Of a stretch of DNA of 64,000 nt, positions 1 through 9,998 are shown piece after piece. Position 1 is the first letter of the stretch; each line of letters opens with the position of its first letter. Position numbers and translations under genes: made by a program. The notes below the pieces were generated by a model, which made no database searches, had not been told where the DNA came from, and was given only the letters and a program-made list of their open reading frames with translations. The DNA comes from DAOUEO01 sp963763495 (lineage in GTDB: Bacteria; Chloroflexota; Dehalococcoidia; DSTF01; JALHUB01): NCBI GenBank assembly GCA_963763495.1, contig CAVXOY010000017.1, forward strand, positions 1 through 64,000. The letters run 5' to 3'.

Positions 1-1417
1 AATGTGCAGCAGCGGCGACGGATATATGCCCAACCAGAGCGCCAGCCCTGCCGCCATCACCAGCACGACGGTCTCTGCCGGCGACGGCAACCTCGGCACG
101 ACGAGGGGTTCCTCTTCCGCTTCGGGGCGCGTGTACATGGCGATGATGACCCGCAGGTAGTAGAAGAGGCCGATGACGCTTGTGGCAACGAGGATGATAA
201 CCGGCGCCCAGAGCGCGGTTTGCGCCCCGGCCGCGACGAGGTAGAACTTGCCGACGAAGCCGACCGTCAGAGGCATGCCGGCGAGGGAGAGGAACATGGC
301 GGCAAAGACGGCGGCCAGCCAGGGCCGGGTCCAGAAGAGGCCCCGGTAGTCTTCGATACGATCCGCGTCGCGATCAGGGCCGGAGAGGACGGTGATGACA
401 CCGAAGGCGCCGATGCTGGCGACGAAGTAGGCGATCAGGTAGAAAGTGACGGCGGTGACGGCCAGGTCGCCGCTGGCGATGAACGCTGTCAGCAGATAGC
501 CGAAGTGGGCGATGGAGGAGTAGGCCAGTATCCGCTTGATGTTGCCCTGGAGCAGGGCCAAGAGGTTGCCAATTATCATGGAGGCTATGGCGACGACCAG
601 GAATATCCAGAAAAGGGAGTCGTCGGCGCGGAACCCGATCTGGGTGAAGAACCGCAGCAGGAGGGCGAACATGCCCCCTTTGGAGATGGTGGCGATAAGG
701 GCGGTGACCGGCGCGGGCGCGCCTTCGTAGACGTCAGGGGCCCACATGTGGAAGGGGACGACCGCGAGCTTGTAGCCGATGCCAACGGCCATCATCCCCA
801 AGCCCGCGAGGAAGAACAGCCGCTCGCCGTCGGCAAGGTCCTGGCGAAGAGCAGCGATCCGAGAGAATTCCATCGAACCCACCTCGCCGTAGACGAGCGC
901 CATGCCGAATAGCAGGAAGGCGGTCGACGCGGCGGCGAGCACGAGATACTTCACAGCGGCTTCGACGCCGATGTCTCTACCTCGCCAGTAGCCGATCAGG
1001 GCGTAGAGCGAGATGCTGAGGATCTCCAGGCCGAGGAGGAAAGAGGCGAAATGGCTGCTCGCCACGAGAACGGTGGTGCCCAGGGTCGCCAGTAAGAGCA
1101 GTATCCAATACTCCTCCCGATTACCGGGGTACATCTGGAGATAGCGGTAGGAGAGCAGGACCAGCGCCAGCGCAGACTGTGAGAAGCAGCCCCATGTAGA
1201 AGAGGGCATAGCTATCGAGAAGGAAGAGCGGAGTTGCCTGCCGGTCGTCCTGGAAAGACGTTAGGGGAAGCAGAGCGAAGGCTACAACAAGACCGAGGAA
1301 GGTGATGGCGGCAGACAGGGCGAAGCTGCGCCGGACAGTTACCGCCAGCATGACGGCGACAGGGGTCGCAGCGAGCACGATAAGCGGCAGTATGACGACC
1401 CAGTCTGATCTTGTCAT
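1..1417 (-). CDS. nuoN: NADH-quinone oxidoreductase subunit N (partial, one frameshift)
   Basis: Antiporter-like membrane subunit of respiratory complex I, taking part in proton pumping. The reading frame starts at the ATG overlapping the nuoM stop by 4 bases and runs off the left edge, so the C-terminus is missing. Multiple hydrophobic helices are visible, with the family segments ALVYGEVGSMEF, VVPFHMWAPDVYEG and IKRILAYSSIAHFGY. The first 80 or so codons are in a different frame from the rest: the break lies near 1165-1180, where MGLLLTV must join ALALVLLSYRYLQMYP. A one-base indel in the assembly is the simplest explanation. Last gene of the nuo operon visible here. Identification is firm; the exact break is approximate. 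Confidence 0.93.
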
Positions 1418-2973
1418 CGCGTCGCCTCGTCATCGGTTGCCAAGTCAACGGGAGTGTCGGACTCGACGATTGTCGTCGTCTCCGCCGTCTTGCTGGAGCT
1501 GACGATCTGCTGCAGATTGCCGATTGAGTGTCGAGCGGTGGAGAGCACGGTCTGGGGATACAGGCCAAGCCAGAGGAGCACTCCGACGAGACTCGCCAGG
1601 ATCGCCACCTCGCGACGGGTCATGTCGGGGAGACGCCAGCGGTGCTTGTTCGGCCCCTGGAAGGCGAGCTGGATCACCCAGAGCGAGTAGACGACGGAAG
1701 CTATCAACCCGAGTGTCGCGAAGACGGCGAAGGCGGTGTGTTCCTGATAGGTACCCAGCACGACTAGGAACTCGCCGACGAAGTTGCCCAGCCCGGGCAG
1801 GCCCAGCGACGCGACGGCGAAGAAGAGCGCGAATCCACCCATCCGCGGCACCGTCTCCCACAGACCTCCCATCTGCCCGATGTCGCGCGTATGGATCCTG
1901 TCATTCAGGTCGCCGACGATGATGAACAGGGCACCGGTGCTTATCGCGTGCGCAAGCATGATCATTACGGCCCCCTGGAGGGCAAGGTCGTTCCAGGCAA
2001 AGATGCCCAGGAGGACAAAACCCATGTGGCTGACGCTGGTATAGGCGACCAGTCGCTTGATATCGGTCTGGGCGAAGGCAAGCACAGCGCCGTAGATGAT
2101 GCCGACGACGGCGAGCCCCATGGCGATGGGCGCGAAGTCGAGAGCGGCCTGAGGGAAGAGAGGGAAGAGGAAGCGCAGCATCCCGAACGCGCCGACCTTC
2201 AGGACAAGGCCGGCCAGGGCAACGCTGCCGGCTGTCGGCGCCTGGGTATGGGCATCGGGCAGCCACGTGTGCAGCGGCACTACGGGCAGCTTGACGGCGA
2301 AGGCGGCGAGGAATCCCAGCATCAGCCAGCGCGCCGTCGACTCCGCCATGGGTGTATCGATTAGCTCCGAGTAGTTGAACGTGTAGACGCCGGTGGCGCG
2401 GCCATGGACAAAGTAGAGGCCAAGAATGGAAACCAGCATGAGCACGCCGGCGGCCTGGGTGAAGAGGAAGAATTTCACCGAGGCGTAGGTACGGTTCTCG
2501 TAGCCCCACATGCCGATCAGGAAGTAGAGCGGGATGAGCATCATCTCCCAGAAGAAGTAGAAGAGGAAGAGGTCGACAGCCGTAAACACGCCGATGATGG
2601 CGGCGACGACCCACATGAGATTGAAGTGGAAGAAGCCGACGCGCTCCTTGATCGCCTTCCAGGATGTCGCGACGGAGATGATGCCCAGAAAGTTGGTGAG
2701 GACGACGAGCAACAGGCTGAGACCGTCCATCGCAAGATGGAAGCGGATACCCAGTTGCGGTATCCAGGCGTGGTCGATTTCGATGAGCCACTCTCTGTCG
2801 TCGGCAAAGCCGACGTCGCCGAAGTACCTGATCCACAGCCCGATGAAGACAGCAAGGTTCGCGGAGAGGGTGATCAGCGTAATCCAGCGAGGCAATCGCT
2901 GGCTCCAGCGGCCGGATATCCAGGCGATGATACCAACCAGGAAGATTTCGGCGATGATACAAGCCAGGATCAT
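1414..2973 (-). CDS. nuoM: NADH-quinone oxidoreductase subunit M
   Basis: Intact 519-residue antiporter-like subunit of complex I, similar in length to E. coli NuoM (about 509). About 14 hydrophobic helices are expected. The conserved charged helices are visible, with VKLPVVPLHTWLPDAHTQAP (lysine in the channel helix) and AQTDIKRLVAYTSVSHMGF. The start overlaps the stop of nuoL by 4 bases and its stop overlaps the nuoN start by 4, the usual sign of translational coupling. It would sit in the membrane arm between NuoL and NuoN. Nothing unusual apart from a polar Ser/Thr-rich C-terminal tail. Confidence 0.97.
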   Translation of the reverse strand: MILACIIAEIFLVGIIAWISGRWSQRLPRWITLITLSANLAVFIGLWIRYFGDVGFADDREWLIEIDHAWIPQLGIRFHLAMDGLSLLLVVLTNFLGIISVATSWKAIKERVGFFHFNLMWVVAAIIGVFTAVDLFLFYFFWEMMLIPLYFLIGMWGYENRTYASVKFFLFTQAAGVLMLVSILGLYFVHGRATGVYTFNYSELIDTPMAESTARWLMLGFLAAFAVKLPVVPLHTWLPDAHTQAPTAGSVALAGLVLKVGAFGMLRFLFPLFPQAALDFAPIAMGLAVVGIIYGAVLAFAQTDIKRLVAYTSVSHMGFVLLGIFAWNDLALQGAVMIMLAHAISTGALFIIVGDLNDRIHTRDIGQMGGLWETVPRMGGFALFFAVASLGLPGLGNFVGEFLVVLGTYQEHTAFAVFATLGLIASVVYSLWVIQLAFQGPNKHRWRLPDMTRREVAILASLVGVLLWLGLYPQTVLSTARHSIGNLQQIVSSSKTAETTTIVESDTPVDLATDDEATR

Positions 2974-4859
2974 GAGACCAACACCACGATTCCTACTGCT
3001 GCAACTGCCCCAAACGTGACACCGGCGGCGTACCAGCGGAGACGGCCCGTCTGCGTCTCGCTCAGGGCGAGATGGAAGGAACGATTGACAAAGGCTATCG
3101 CCCGGAAAATGAGATCGAAAGCGTCGCCGCGACCGGCGCGGGCCACTGCAACGAAGGGTCGGATGAAGAGCCGCTCGTACAACCAGTCGAAGCCCCAGCC
3201 CACGAACCAGAAGCCATGCAACGCCGTCCCGATGGGCGTCGCAACGAGCCGCCGGGTCAGTTCAGGACGGCGCAGGACAAAGATATAGGCGAGCAGGATT
3301 CCGGCGATCGCGGCGAGGGAGGCCGCGATCTGAAGGTTGAACACCGTCATACTGCTCAGTTCTTTCGTTTCGGGAAGCGACGAGTGGAGGAATTCGGCGA
3401 GCCACGGCTGGTCACCGAGCGTCCGCGGCAGGTCGACAAAGCCGCCGAGAACCGATAGAACCGCCAGCACGACGACGGGTAGGGCGAACCGGATCCCCGG
3501 TCGCAGCTTGAACGGCGTCTTCTCTTCCCCAAAGAAGACAAGGAAGACCATGCGGAAGGTATAGAGCGAGGTCAGGAGAGCGCCCGCCACGCCGGCCAGC
3601 CAGAGCCAACTGCCGCCGGCATCGGAGGCCCAAGCGCCGCCGAGGATGGCCTCTTTGCTGTAGAAGCCGGCGGTGACCAGGGGCAAGGCGGCCAGCGACA
3701 GGGCGCCGGCGAGGAACGTCCAGAAGACGAGGGGCGTCTTCCGCCAGAGACCGCCCATCTTGAACATGTCCTGCTCGTGATGGAGCGCCACGATGATGAT
3801 GCCGGCGTCGAGGAAGAGGAGCGCTTTGAAGAAGGCATGCGTCATGAAGTGGAAGATAGCCGCCGACCAGGCGCCCACACCAACAGCGACAAACATGTAG
3901 CCGATCTGACTGATCGTGGAGTAGGCGAGGACACGTTTTATGTCACGTTGCGTGAGGGCAGTAAAGCCGGCTATCACAAGCGTGGCAGCACCAATCGCGG
4001 CTACGGTCGACTGGATGGACGGCGCAAGGATGAAGAGCGGGTGCGTACGGGCGATGAGATAGACACCGGCGGTCACCATCGTCGCAGCGTGGATGAGGGC
4101 GCTGACGGGGGTCGGGCCGGCCATGGCATCGGGAAGCCAGACCTGCAACGGCAACTGGGCCGACTTCCCCAGGGCACCACCGAGCAACAGTCCGGCCGCC
4201 GCAATCGCCACGCCGGAGCCGACCGCCCAGTGCTCCGTCGCCGCTTGCATCAGGGGCTGGATCTCCAGCGTGCCAAGACGGGTGAAGAGCAGGAGCAGGC
4301 CGATGAGCATCGCCGTGTCGCCGATGCGGGTGACGATGAATGCTTTGCGGGCGGCGCGGCCGTTCGCCGGGTCGCTGTACCAGAAACCGATCAGCAGGTA
4401 GCTGCACAGGCCGACACCCTCCCAGCCGAGGTAGAGCAGCACCAGGTTGTCGGCGAGAACCAGGGTCAACATCGAGCAAAGGAAGAGGTTCATAGAGGCG
4501 AAGAAGCGGGCGTAGCCGTCTTCTTCCTCCATGTACTCGGCGGAGTAGAGGTGAATAAGGAAGCCGACGAACGTCACAACCATCACCATGATGACGGAGA
4601 GCGAGTCGAGGTAGAAAGCGATGTGGGGCGAGAAGTCGCCGACCTTTATCCAGACCCAGAGGGACTGCGTGTATGAGTCGTCAGCGGGCGGTGAGATGAC
4701 GAAATCGAATCCCACGAGGATGGCGATGATCGCCGACAGCCCGACAGAGCCGACGCCTATCGTCGCTATCTGAGCGCGGTTGAGCCAGCGCCCCAGCACC
4801 ACCAGTATCGCGAAGCCGGCGAAGGGCAGGATAGGGATGAGAAAGAGCAATGACAGCAA
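2970..4859 (-). CDS. nuoL: NADH-quinone oxidoreductase subunit L
   Basis: Intact 629-residue distal antiporter-like subunit of complex I. Visible motifs include the N-terminal NuoL segment HLYSAEYMEEEDGYARFFAS, YLGWEGVGLCSYLLIGFW and the channel helix LQVWLPDAMAGPTPVSALIH, followed by TQRDIKRVLAYSTISQIGYM. The C-terminal part (from about residue 470) carries the long region expected to form the lateral helix that braces the membrane arm. ATGA overlap with nuoM downstream; nuoK ends just upstream with a 2-base gap. Length matches the family (E. coli 613). Confidence 0.97.
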   Translation of the reverse strand: MLSLLFLIPILPFAGFAILVVLGRWLNRAQIATIGVGSVGLSAIIAILVGFDFVISPPADDSYTQSLWVWIKVGDFSPHIAFYLDSLSVIMVMVVTFVGFLIHLYSAEYMEEEDGYARFFASMNLFLCSMLTLVLADNLVLLYLGWEGVGLCSYLLIGFWYSDPANGRAARKAFIVTRIGDTAMLIGLLLLFTRLGTLEIQPLMQAATEHWAVGSGVAIAAAGLLLGGALGKSAQLPLQVWLPDAMAGPTPVSALIHAATMVTAGVYLIARTHPLFILAPSIQSTVAAIGAATLVIAGFTALTQRDIKRVLAYSTISQIGYMFVAVGVGAWSAAIFHFMTHAFFKALLFLDAGIIIVALHHEQDMFKMGGLWRKTPLVFWTFLAGALSLAALPLVTAGFYSKEAILGGAWASDAGGSWLWLAGVAGALLTSLYTFRMVFLVFFGEEKTPFKLRPGIRFALPVVVLAVLSVLGGFVDLPRTLGDQPWLAEFLHSSLPETKELSSMTVFNLQIAASLAAIAGILLAYIFVLRRPELTRRLVATPIGTALHGFWFVGWGFDWLYERLFIRPFVAVARAGRGDAFDLIFRAIAFVNRSFHLALSETQTGRLRWYAAGVTFGAVAAVGIVVLVS

Positions 4860-4861
4860 AA

Positions 4862-5170
4862 CTAGCCTCGCATCTTACTTGCGGCGTCGACATCCAGCGT
4901 CTTGAACAGCCGGTGGAGTTGCAGGGCAAGCGCCAACCCCACCGATACCTCGGCGGCGGCCATCGCCAGGATGAACAGGAAGATGATCTGGCCATCGGGC
5001 TGGCCCCAGCGATAGCCGGCGGCGATAAAGGCGAGTCCGGCAGCGTTCACCATGACTTCCAGGCAGAGAAGAACGAAGATGATGTTACGCCGGACAAGGA
5101 GGCCAACCAGCCCTATCGAGAAAAGCGCCGCCGCCAGGAGCATCCCCTGTTCCATCGGCACTGTCGCCAT
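4862..5170 (-). CDS. nuoK: NADH-quinone oxidoreductase subunit K
   Basis: Intact 102-residue three-helix membrane subunit of complex I. The conserved membrane glutamates are present in LCLEVMVNAAGLAF and AMAAAEVSVGLALALQLHR, which are part of the proton path. The C-terminal end SKMRG closely resembles that of E. coli NuoK, one of several signs that this operon belongs to the E. coli-like complex I clade. Start ATG preceded by AGGAG. Lies between nuoJ (50 bases upstream) and nuoL. Confidence 0.97.
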   Translation of the reverse strand: MATVPMEQGMLLAAALFSIGLVGLLVRRNIIFVLLCLEVMVNAAGLAFIAAGYRWGQPDGQIIFLFILAMAAAEVSVGLALALQLHRLFKTLDVDAASKMRG

Positions 5171-5220
5171 GAACTCCTCCTTATTCGCAAATGCAATTGG
5201 GCGGCGCGCTGCCGCGATAT

Positions 5221-5748
5221 CTAGTCTGAACGGTCCTTCTGCTCACTCCCTCTTTCCTCGGGCGACTGGCGGCGGCCAAGATGGTAGGCGCCGACGAGGC
5301 CCGCCAGGAGCAGGAGGGAAGCAAGCTCAACACCAAGCATGTAAGGGCCAAACAAGACAGAGCCGAGTTCCGACGGCTCGATGGCGCGGGATGATAGCTC
5401 ACTGGAGTTCTGGAACAGGACGTATGCCACTTCAGCAACCAAGACGGCAACTAGAATGACCGGCCCTGCCCACATTCCGCGGTTCAGCCAGCGCTTCTCT
5501 TGCCTGACCGATTCCGGGCCCAGGTTGAGTATCATGACAACGAAGATGAACAAGACCATGATCGCGCCGGCGTAGACGATCACTTCCAGCGCGGCGATGA
5601 CAGGAGCGCCGAGCGTGAAGAAGACAAGCGCGACCGCCAGGAAGGACACGATCAGGTAGAGCAGCGAGTGGACGGCGTTGAAGCCGCTGACCGCCGCCAA
5701 GGTCGAGACTACTGCCACTGCCGATGAGATGTAGAAGACCTCGTTCAC
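5221..5748 (-). CDS. nuoJ: NADH-quinone oxidoreductase subunit J
   Basis: Intact 175-residue membrane subunit of complex I with five hydrophobic helices. The diagnostic segment EVIVYAGAIMVLFIFVVMIL (third helix, containing the pi-bulge linked to coupling) is present, as is FGPYMLGVELASLLLLAGLVGAYHLGR. The tail is short and charged (residues after 155). Follows nuoI by 19 bases and precedes nuoK by 50. Length and sequence are close to E. coli NuoJ (184). Confidence 0.96.
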   Translation of the reverse strand: MNEVFYISSAVAVVSTLAAVSGFNAVHSLLYLIVSFLAVALVFFTLGAPVIAALEVIVYAGAIMVLFIFVVMILNLGPESVRQEKRWLNRGMWAGPVILVAVLVAEVAYVLFQNSSELSSRAIEPSELGSVLFGPYMLGVELASLLLLAGLVGAYHLGRRQSPEERGSEQKDRSD

Positions 5749-5767
5749 GTCAGGCAGTTCCGAGAAG

Positions 5768-6280
5768 CTAGGGCAGTAGACCCCGCAGGTCTACCGGGGG
5801 CTCCTCGTTCTCTGCTCCTCCTTTTTCTTTGCCACCGATCGCCAAACCGGCGACACGGTAGAAGTTGTAGTCCGGGTATTTGCCCGGCCCGGCGATCAGC
5901 AGGTCACTCTTCTCATAGACCATGTTCTGCCGGTCATACTCGCCCATCTCGAAATCGGGCGTGAGTTGAATTGCGTACGTAGGGCAGGCTTCCTCGCAGA
6001 AACCGCAGAAGATGCAGCGCGAGAAGTTGATGCGGAAGAAGAGCGGGTAGCGACGGCCCGTCTCGTCCTCGGTGGCCTGAAGCGAGATGCAGGCGACAGG
6101 ACAGACCGCGGCACACAGGTAGCAGGCCACGCACCTCTCCTCGCCGTCCAGCCGGGACAGGATGATCCGTCCCCGCCAGCGGGGCGGGAGATAGGGCTTC
6201 TGTTCCGGGTACTGGACGGTGACGCGCCTCCGGAAAGCGTGGAGGAAAACGTCCCACAAGGCCCTGACTAGACTAAACAT
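5768..6280 (-). CDS. nuoI: NADH-quinone oxidoreductase subunit I (2x 4Fe-4S)
   Basis: Intact 170-residue ferredoxin-like subunit linking the peripheral and membrane arms of complex I. Two complete [4Fe-4S] motifs are visible, CVACYLCAAVCPVACI (about residues 50-65) and CIFCGFCEEACPTYAI (about 90-105); these bind clusters N6a and N6b. An N-terminal amphipathic stretch (LVRALWDVFLHAFRR) fits membrane contact. Lies 19 bases downstream of nuoH. No anomalies. Confidence 0.97.
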   Translation of the reverse strand: MFSLVRALWDVFLHAFRRRVTVQYPEQKPYLPPRWRGRIILSRLDGEERCVACYLCAAVCPVACISLQATEDETGRRYPLFFRINFSRCIFCGFCEEACPTYAIQLTPDFEMGEYDRQNMVYEKSDLLIAGPGKYPDYNFYRVAGLAIGGKEKGGAENEEPPVDLRGLLP

Positions 6281-6299
6281 CGCTCTATCCGTCTCTACC

Positions 6300-7253
6300 C
6301 TAACCCATCGCCAGCCGAACAGCCCCCGTCACGAGAAGGTTCAGCAGCGCCAGGGGAAGCATCACTTTCCAGCCAAAGGACATGACCTGATCGTAGCGAG
6401 GCCGCGGCAGAGCACCTCGCAACAGGATGAAAAAGCTGATACAGACGAAAACCTTTATGAGCAGCCACAGGGGCGGCGGCAAGACAGGGCCGAGCCAGCC
6501 GCCGAGGAAGAGAGTCGCGATCATCACCGAGATGAGCGTGATGCCCAGGTATTCGCCGGCGAAGAACAGGGCGAACTTCATGCTCGAGTACTCGGAGTGG
6601 AAACCGGCTACCAGCTCGGCCTCCGCTTCCGGCAGGTCGAGCGGCAGGCGCCGTGTCTCAGCGATGCCGGCGACCAGGAACACACCCAGGCCGAGCACTT
6701 GAGGAATGCAGTACCAGACCGACTTCTGGGCCTCGACGATCACCCGCAGATCGAACGAGCGGGCGAGAATCACGACTCCCATCAGGGAAAGGCCCATGAA
6801 CACCTCATAGCTCAACATCTGAGCGGAGGCACGCAGCCCGCCGAGCAGGGAGTACTTGCTGTTCGACGCCCAGCCGGCCAGGACAACGCCGTACACACCC
6901 AGCGAGGACATGCCGAAGAAGAACAGCAGCCCAACGTTGAGGTTGATTACCCCGATGTCCGGAGCGAAGGGAACGACGACGAAGGACATGAGGACAGTCA
7001 CGAACATGATGGCCGGAGCCAGTATGAACACCGCCCGGTCGGCGAAAGGCGGCGTCCAGTCTTCCTTCGTGAAGAGTTTGATGATGTCGGCGAACGCTTG
7101 GAGCAGGCCGAACGGCCCCACCCTGTTCGGGCCGTAACGGTCCTGCCAGAGGGCCAGCAGACGCCTCTCAAGCCAGATGAGGCTGACGGCTATCGACAAG
7201 AGCACAGCCAGCACACCGCCGATGGTGACGAGAGGGCGGATGATGTCGTTCAC
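6300..7253 (-). CDS. nuoH: NADH-quinone oxidoreductase subunit H
   Basis: Membrane subunit of complex I that forms the quinone-entry site with NuoB and NuoD. The open frame extends further upstream (to 7400), but that part is nuoG coding sequence in another frame. I place the start at the GTG at 7253, which overlaps the nuoG stop as GTGA and gives about 317 residues, normal for the family. Family segments are ERRLLALWQDRYGPNRVGPF, the acidic loop SEYSSMKFALFFAGEYL and LPEAEAELVAGFHSEYS. Multiple helices span the rest. Confidence 0.93.
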   Translation of the reverse strand: MNDIIRPLVTIGGVLAVLLSIAVSLIWLERRLLALWQDRYGPNRVGPFGLLQAFADIIKLFTKEDWTPPFADRAVFILAPAIMFVTVLMSFVVVPFAPDIGVINLNVGLLFFFGMSSLGVYGVVLAGWASNSKYSLLGGLRASAQMLSYEVFMGLSLMGVVILARSFDLRVIVEAQKSVWYCIPQVLGLGVFLVAGIAETRRLPLDLPEAEAELVAGFHSEYSSMKFALFFAGEYLGITLISVMIATLFLGGWLGPVLPPPLWLLIKVFVCISFFILLRGALPRPRYDQVMSFGWKVMLPLALLNLLVTGAVRLAMG

Positions 7254-9997
7254 TTCGTTCCGCCCCCTTTCGCCGTCGGGGAGGCATTCAGCGTACAGAG
7301 GGCGGGCAACTCGACCCATCCCAAGCCGGGCAGACCGGCAGGCAGGGCAGCGACTCCCTTCGGCAAACGCATCAGCCGAACGGGCAGACGGGCCGTCCAA
7401 CCATCCGCGGACACTTCAACCTCTGACCCCTCCTCAACACCAAGGACACGCAGCGTCAGCAGCGTCGAGGCCCAGATAAGGAGAGGGAGCCAGGGAATCG
7501 ATAGCAGGGGCGAGCGCGCTCAATTCCTCCGAGCCGAAGACGTGCTGCACAGGCACCAACAGCCAGCGTCCGGCAACCGGCTCGAAGGCGGGCGGAATCG
7601 TATCGAAGTACGAGACAAGACGGCCGCTCTCCTGTTCCGGCTCGATGAGACGCTGTCCCGGGTCGCCGCCGCGCAGGGGCCACCGACCTCTTCCTGGAAC
7701 TTGTTCAGCGCTTGAACTGAGTTCCAGCCCGGCGCCCAGAAGCGGGGTATGAGCGAGGACGGCGGCTGCTTCTGGTATCCCTCCATCGAGAAGGTCAACG
7801 GAGAATCGATGTCCGCGGGCGGCTGCGGCTCGCTCACATCGATGTCGGCGAACATTGCGGTGCGGCCGCTGAAGCGCGCCGCCTGGCGGGCGACCTTCTG
7901 GCCGGCGATCCGGAAATCGGCGGATGGCGCCACCATCGCGACGGGCGCGAACACCGGCATTGCCGCAGCCAGCGCCGAGACCACGTCGTCGAAGCGCTGC
8001 CATCGCTGCTGGTCAGCGCGGTCGGGGTTGGCCGACGTCATGAGATCGGACAGCCAGCGCCAGCTCTCCTGGACATCGCCCGTCGGCGGGAGAACCTTGT
8101 AGAAACGCTGCGCCCGCCCCTCGTTGTTGACGAGGGTGCCGTCGCTCTCGACGAAGGTGGCCGCGGGCAGCAGAAGGTCGGCTCGATCCGCGGTCGGCGT
8201 CTGCGTGTGGTCGACGACGATCACGTGTTCAGCGGCGGCAAGGAAAGCGTCGACTGTGGCCTTGTCCGCCCGGCGGTAGAGGTCGTTTTCGAGAATAACT
8301 GACGGTCTTCGACCCCTTTGATCGCACAGCCTCGAAAGCCTCGTCGAGACTGCGCCCGCCCATGAGGCCGGCGCCGAGGCTATTGCACTCCGGCACGGCC
8401 ATGCAGATCTGCGCCGGACGGCCCTGCTTGCAGAGAGCCCAGGCGACGTTGGCCGCCGCGCGCAGGATATCCTCGTCGGCGCAGGCAGCGCTCGTCACGA
8501 CAACCGGCATGTCCGCAGCCACGAGGGCGGTCGCGATCTGCCGGGCGAGCGCCGATGTCTCATCGCTGAGACCGTCAACGCGGGGCGCCGCCGCATCGAT
8601 GGCGTGGGCGACGGCGAACGCGAGGCGAGCGATATCGGCCGGAGGCAGAGAAACCGTGATGGCAACATCATCGAGCCGGGTCTCGTGGGGCGCTGCGATG
8701 AACAGCGATCCCTTCTCCCGCCGCGTCACTTGGCGGACGGCGGCGGCGTCCCACTCAGGTATGTTCAAATGCGCGGCCTTCTTGAGCGCCCCCCGTCGCG
8801 CAACCTGGCGGAGAGCGAGCGCAATCAGCGGTGCGTCGCGGGTCACGTCCTCACCCAACACCAGAGCCGCATCGGACGCAGCGACGCGGGCGAGGGAAGC
8901 GCTGCGCAGCGGGGCCCTTCTGGAGTATCTCCAGCGCCTGTTGAACCCGCGCCTGCTCAGGACTCCGACATGCCGGTGTAGAAATTGTCACGGCCGACCA
9001 GCGTGAGGAGCGCGAAGTTGGCCTCAAGCGAGGCGCGAGGCGATCCTATGCCGATCACGCTCCCGCCGTCGCCGATCAGGGAGGCAGCGAGCCGCAGCGC
9101 CTCTTCTCGCTCGACCGGCGCCGCTTCGGCGCTCCGGTCCTGCCGGTAGAGCGGCCGGCGCACGCGGCGCTCGCTGTTCACGAACTCGTAGCCGTAGCGG
9201 CCGCGATCGCAGAGGAAGTAGCCGTTGACCTCGCCGTTGTAGCGGTTGTGGATGCGGCGAAGAGTGCCGTAGCGGGCGCCGGGGATCGTGTTACAGCCGA
9301 GGCCGCAGTGGACGCATATCGAGGGAGCGGTCTGCAGGTCCCACTTGCGGGTGTAGTGCTCCTTGAGAGTCTTGTCGGTAAAGACGCCGGTGGGACATAC
9401 CTCCACGAGGTTGCCGCTGAATTCGCTCTCGAGCACACCGTCTTTGGCTCGCCCGAAGTAGACCTGGTTGCGCAGTCCAAAGGCGTCGAAGTCGCGGCCG
9501 CCGGCAACGTCGCGGTAGAAGCGCACGCAGCGATAGCACTGGATGCAGCGGTTCATCTCGTGGTTGACGAGCGGGCCGAGGTCCTGATTGCGGAAGGTGC
9601 GCTTCTTGCCGGTGTAGCGACGGTAGGCATGACCGGTCATCACCGTCATGTCCTGAAGATGACATTCGCCGCCCTCATCACAGACGGGGCAGTCGTGGGG
9701 GTGGTTGAGCATCAGCCACTCGGTGACGCTGGCGCGGAAGTCACGCGCCTCCTGATCGTCAATCGAGATGCGGAGGCCGTCCGTTACCGGGGTCATGCAG
9801 GCCATCACCAGCCGGCCGCGCGTATCGTTCTCGTCGCGGAACTGCTTGACGGCGCACTGGCGGCAGGCCCCGACGGAGCCCATATGGGGGTGCCAGCAGA
9901 AGTAGGGAATGTCGAAGCCCAGCGACAGCGCCACCTGGAGGAGGTTCTGTCCCTCCTTGGCTTCGTAGGGCCGGCCTTCGATGTAGATAGTCGCCAT
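7250..9997 (-). CDS. nuoG: NADH-quinone oxidoreductase subunit G (multiple frameshifts)
   Basis: Large iron-sulfur subunit of the NADH-dehydrogenase arm. It starts at the ATG at 9997, one base after the nuoF stop (MATIYIEGRPYEAKEG). The first ~345 residues are intact: a 2Fe-2S domain (CWHPHMGSVGACRQC), the His-Cys cluster (HDCPVCDEGGECHLQD), CIQCYRC and CPTGVF, and the [4Fe-4S] motif CVHCGLGC (about 234-241). The molybdopterin-oxidoreductase-like part is broken into several frames near 8955, 8880, 8290, 7690 and 7445, yet each piece continues the same protein (VQQALEILQKG, DAALVLGEDVTRDAP, VVDHTQTPTADRADLLLPA). The full span equals about 915 residues, as in E. coli NuoG (908). Sequencing indels are more likely than decay. 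Confidence 0.9.
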
Positions 9998-9998
9998 C

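Noticed and set aside
4..912. A 302-codon plus-strand open frame at the left edge
   Set aside because: It mirrors nuoN on the other strand; its acidic, repetitive composition is typical of an antisense frame in GC-rich DNA.
7254..7400. Longer N-terminus for NuoH
   Set aside because: This segment encodes the NuoG C-terminus in another frame; NuoH homologues begin near the GTG at 7253.
7250..9997. Programmed frameshifting in nuoG
   Set aside because: Five shifts in one gene, in varied contexts and in both directions, plus similar breaks in unrelated genes, fit sequencing error far better.
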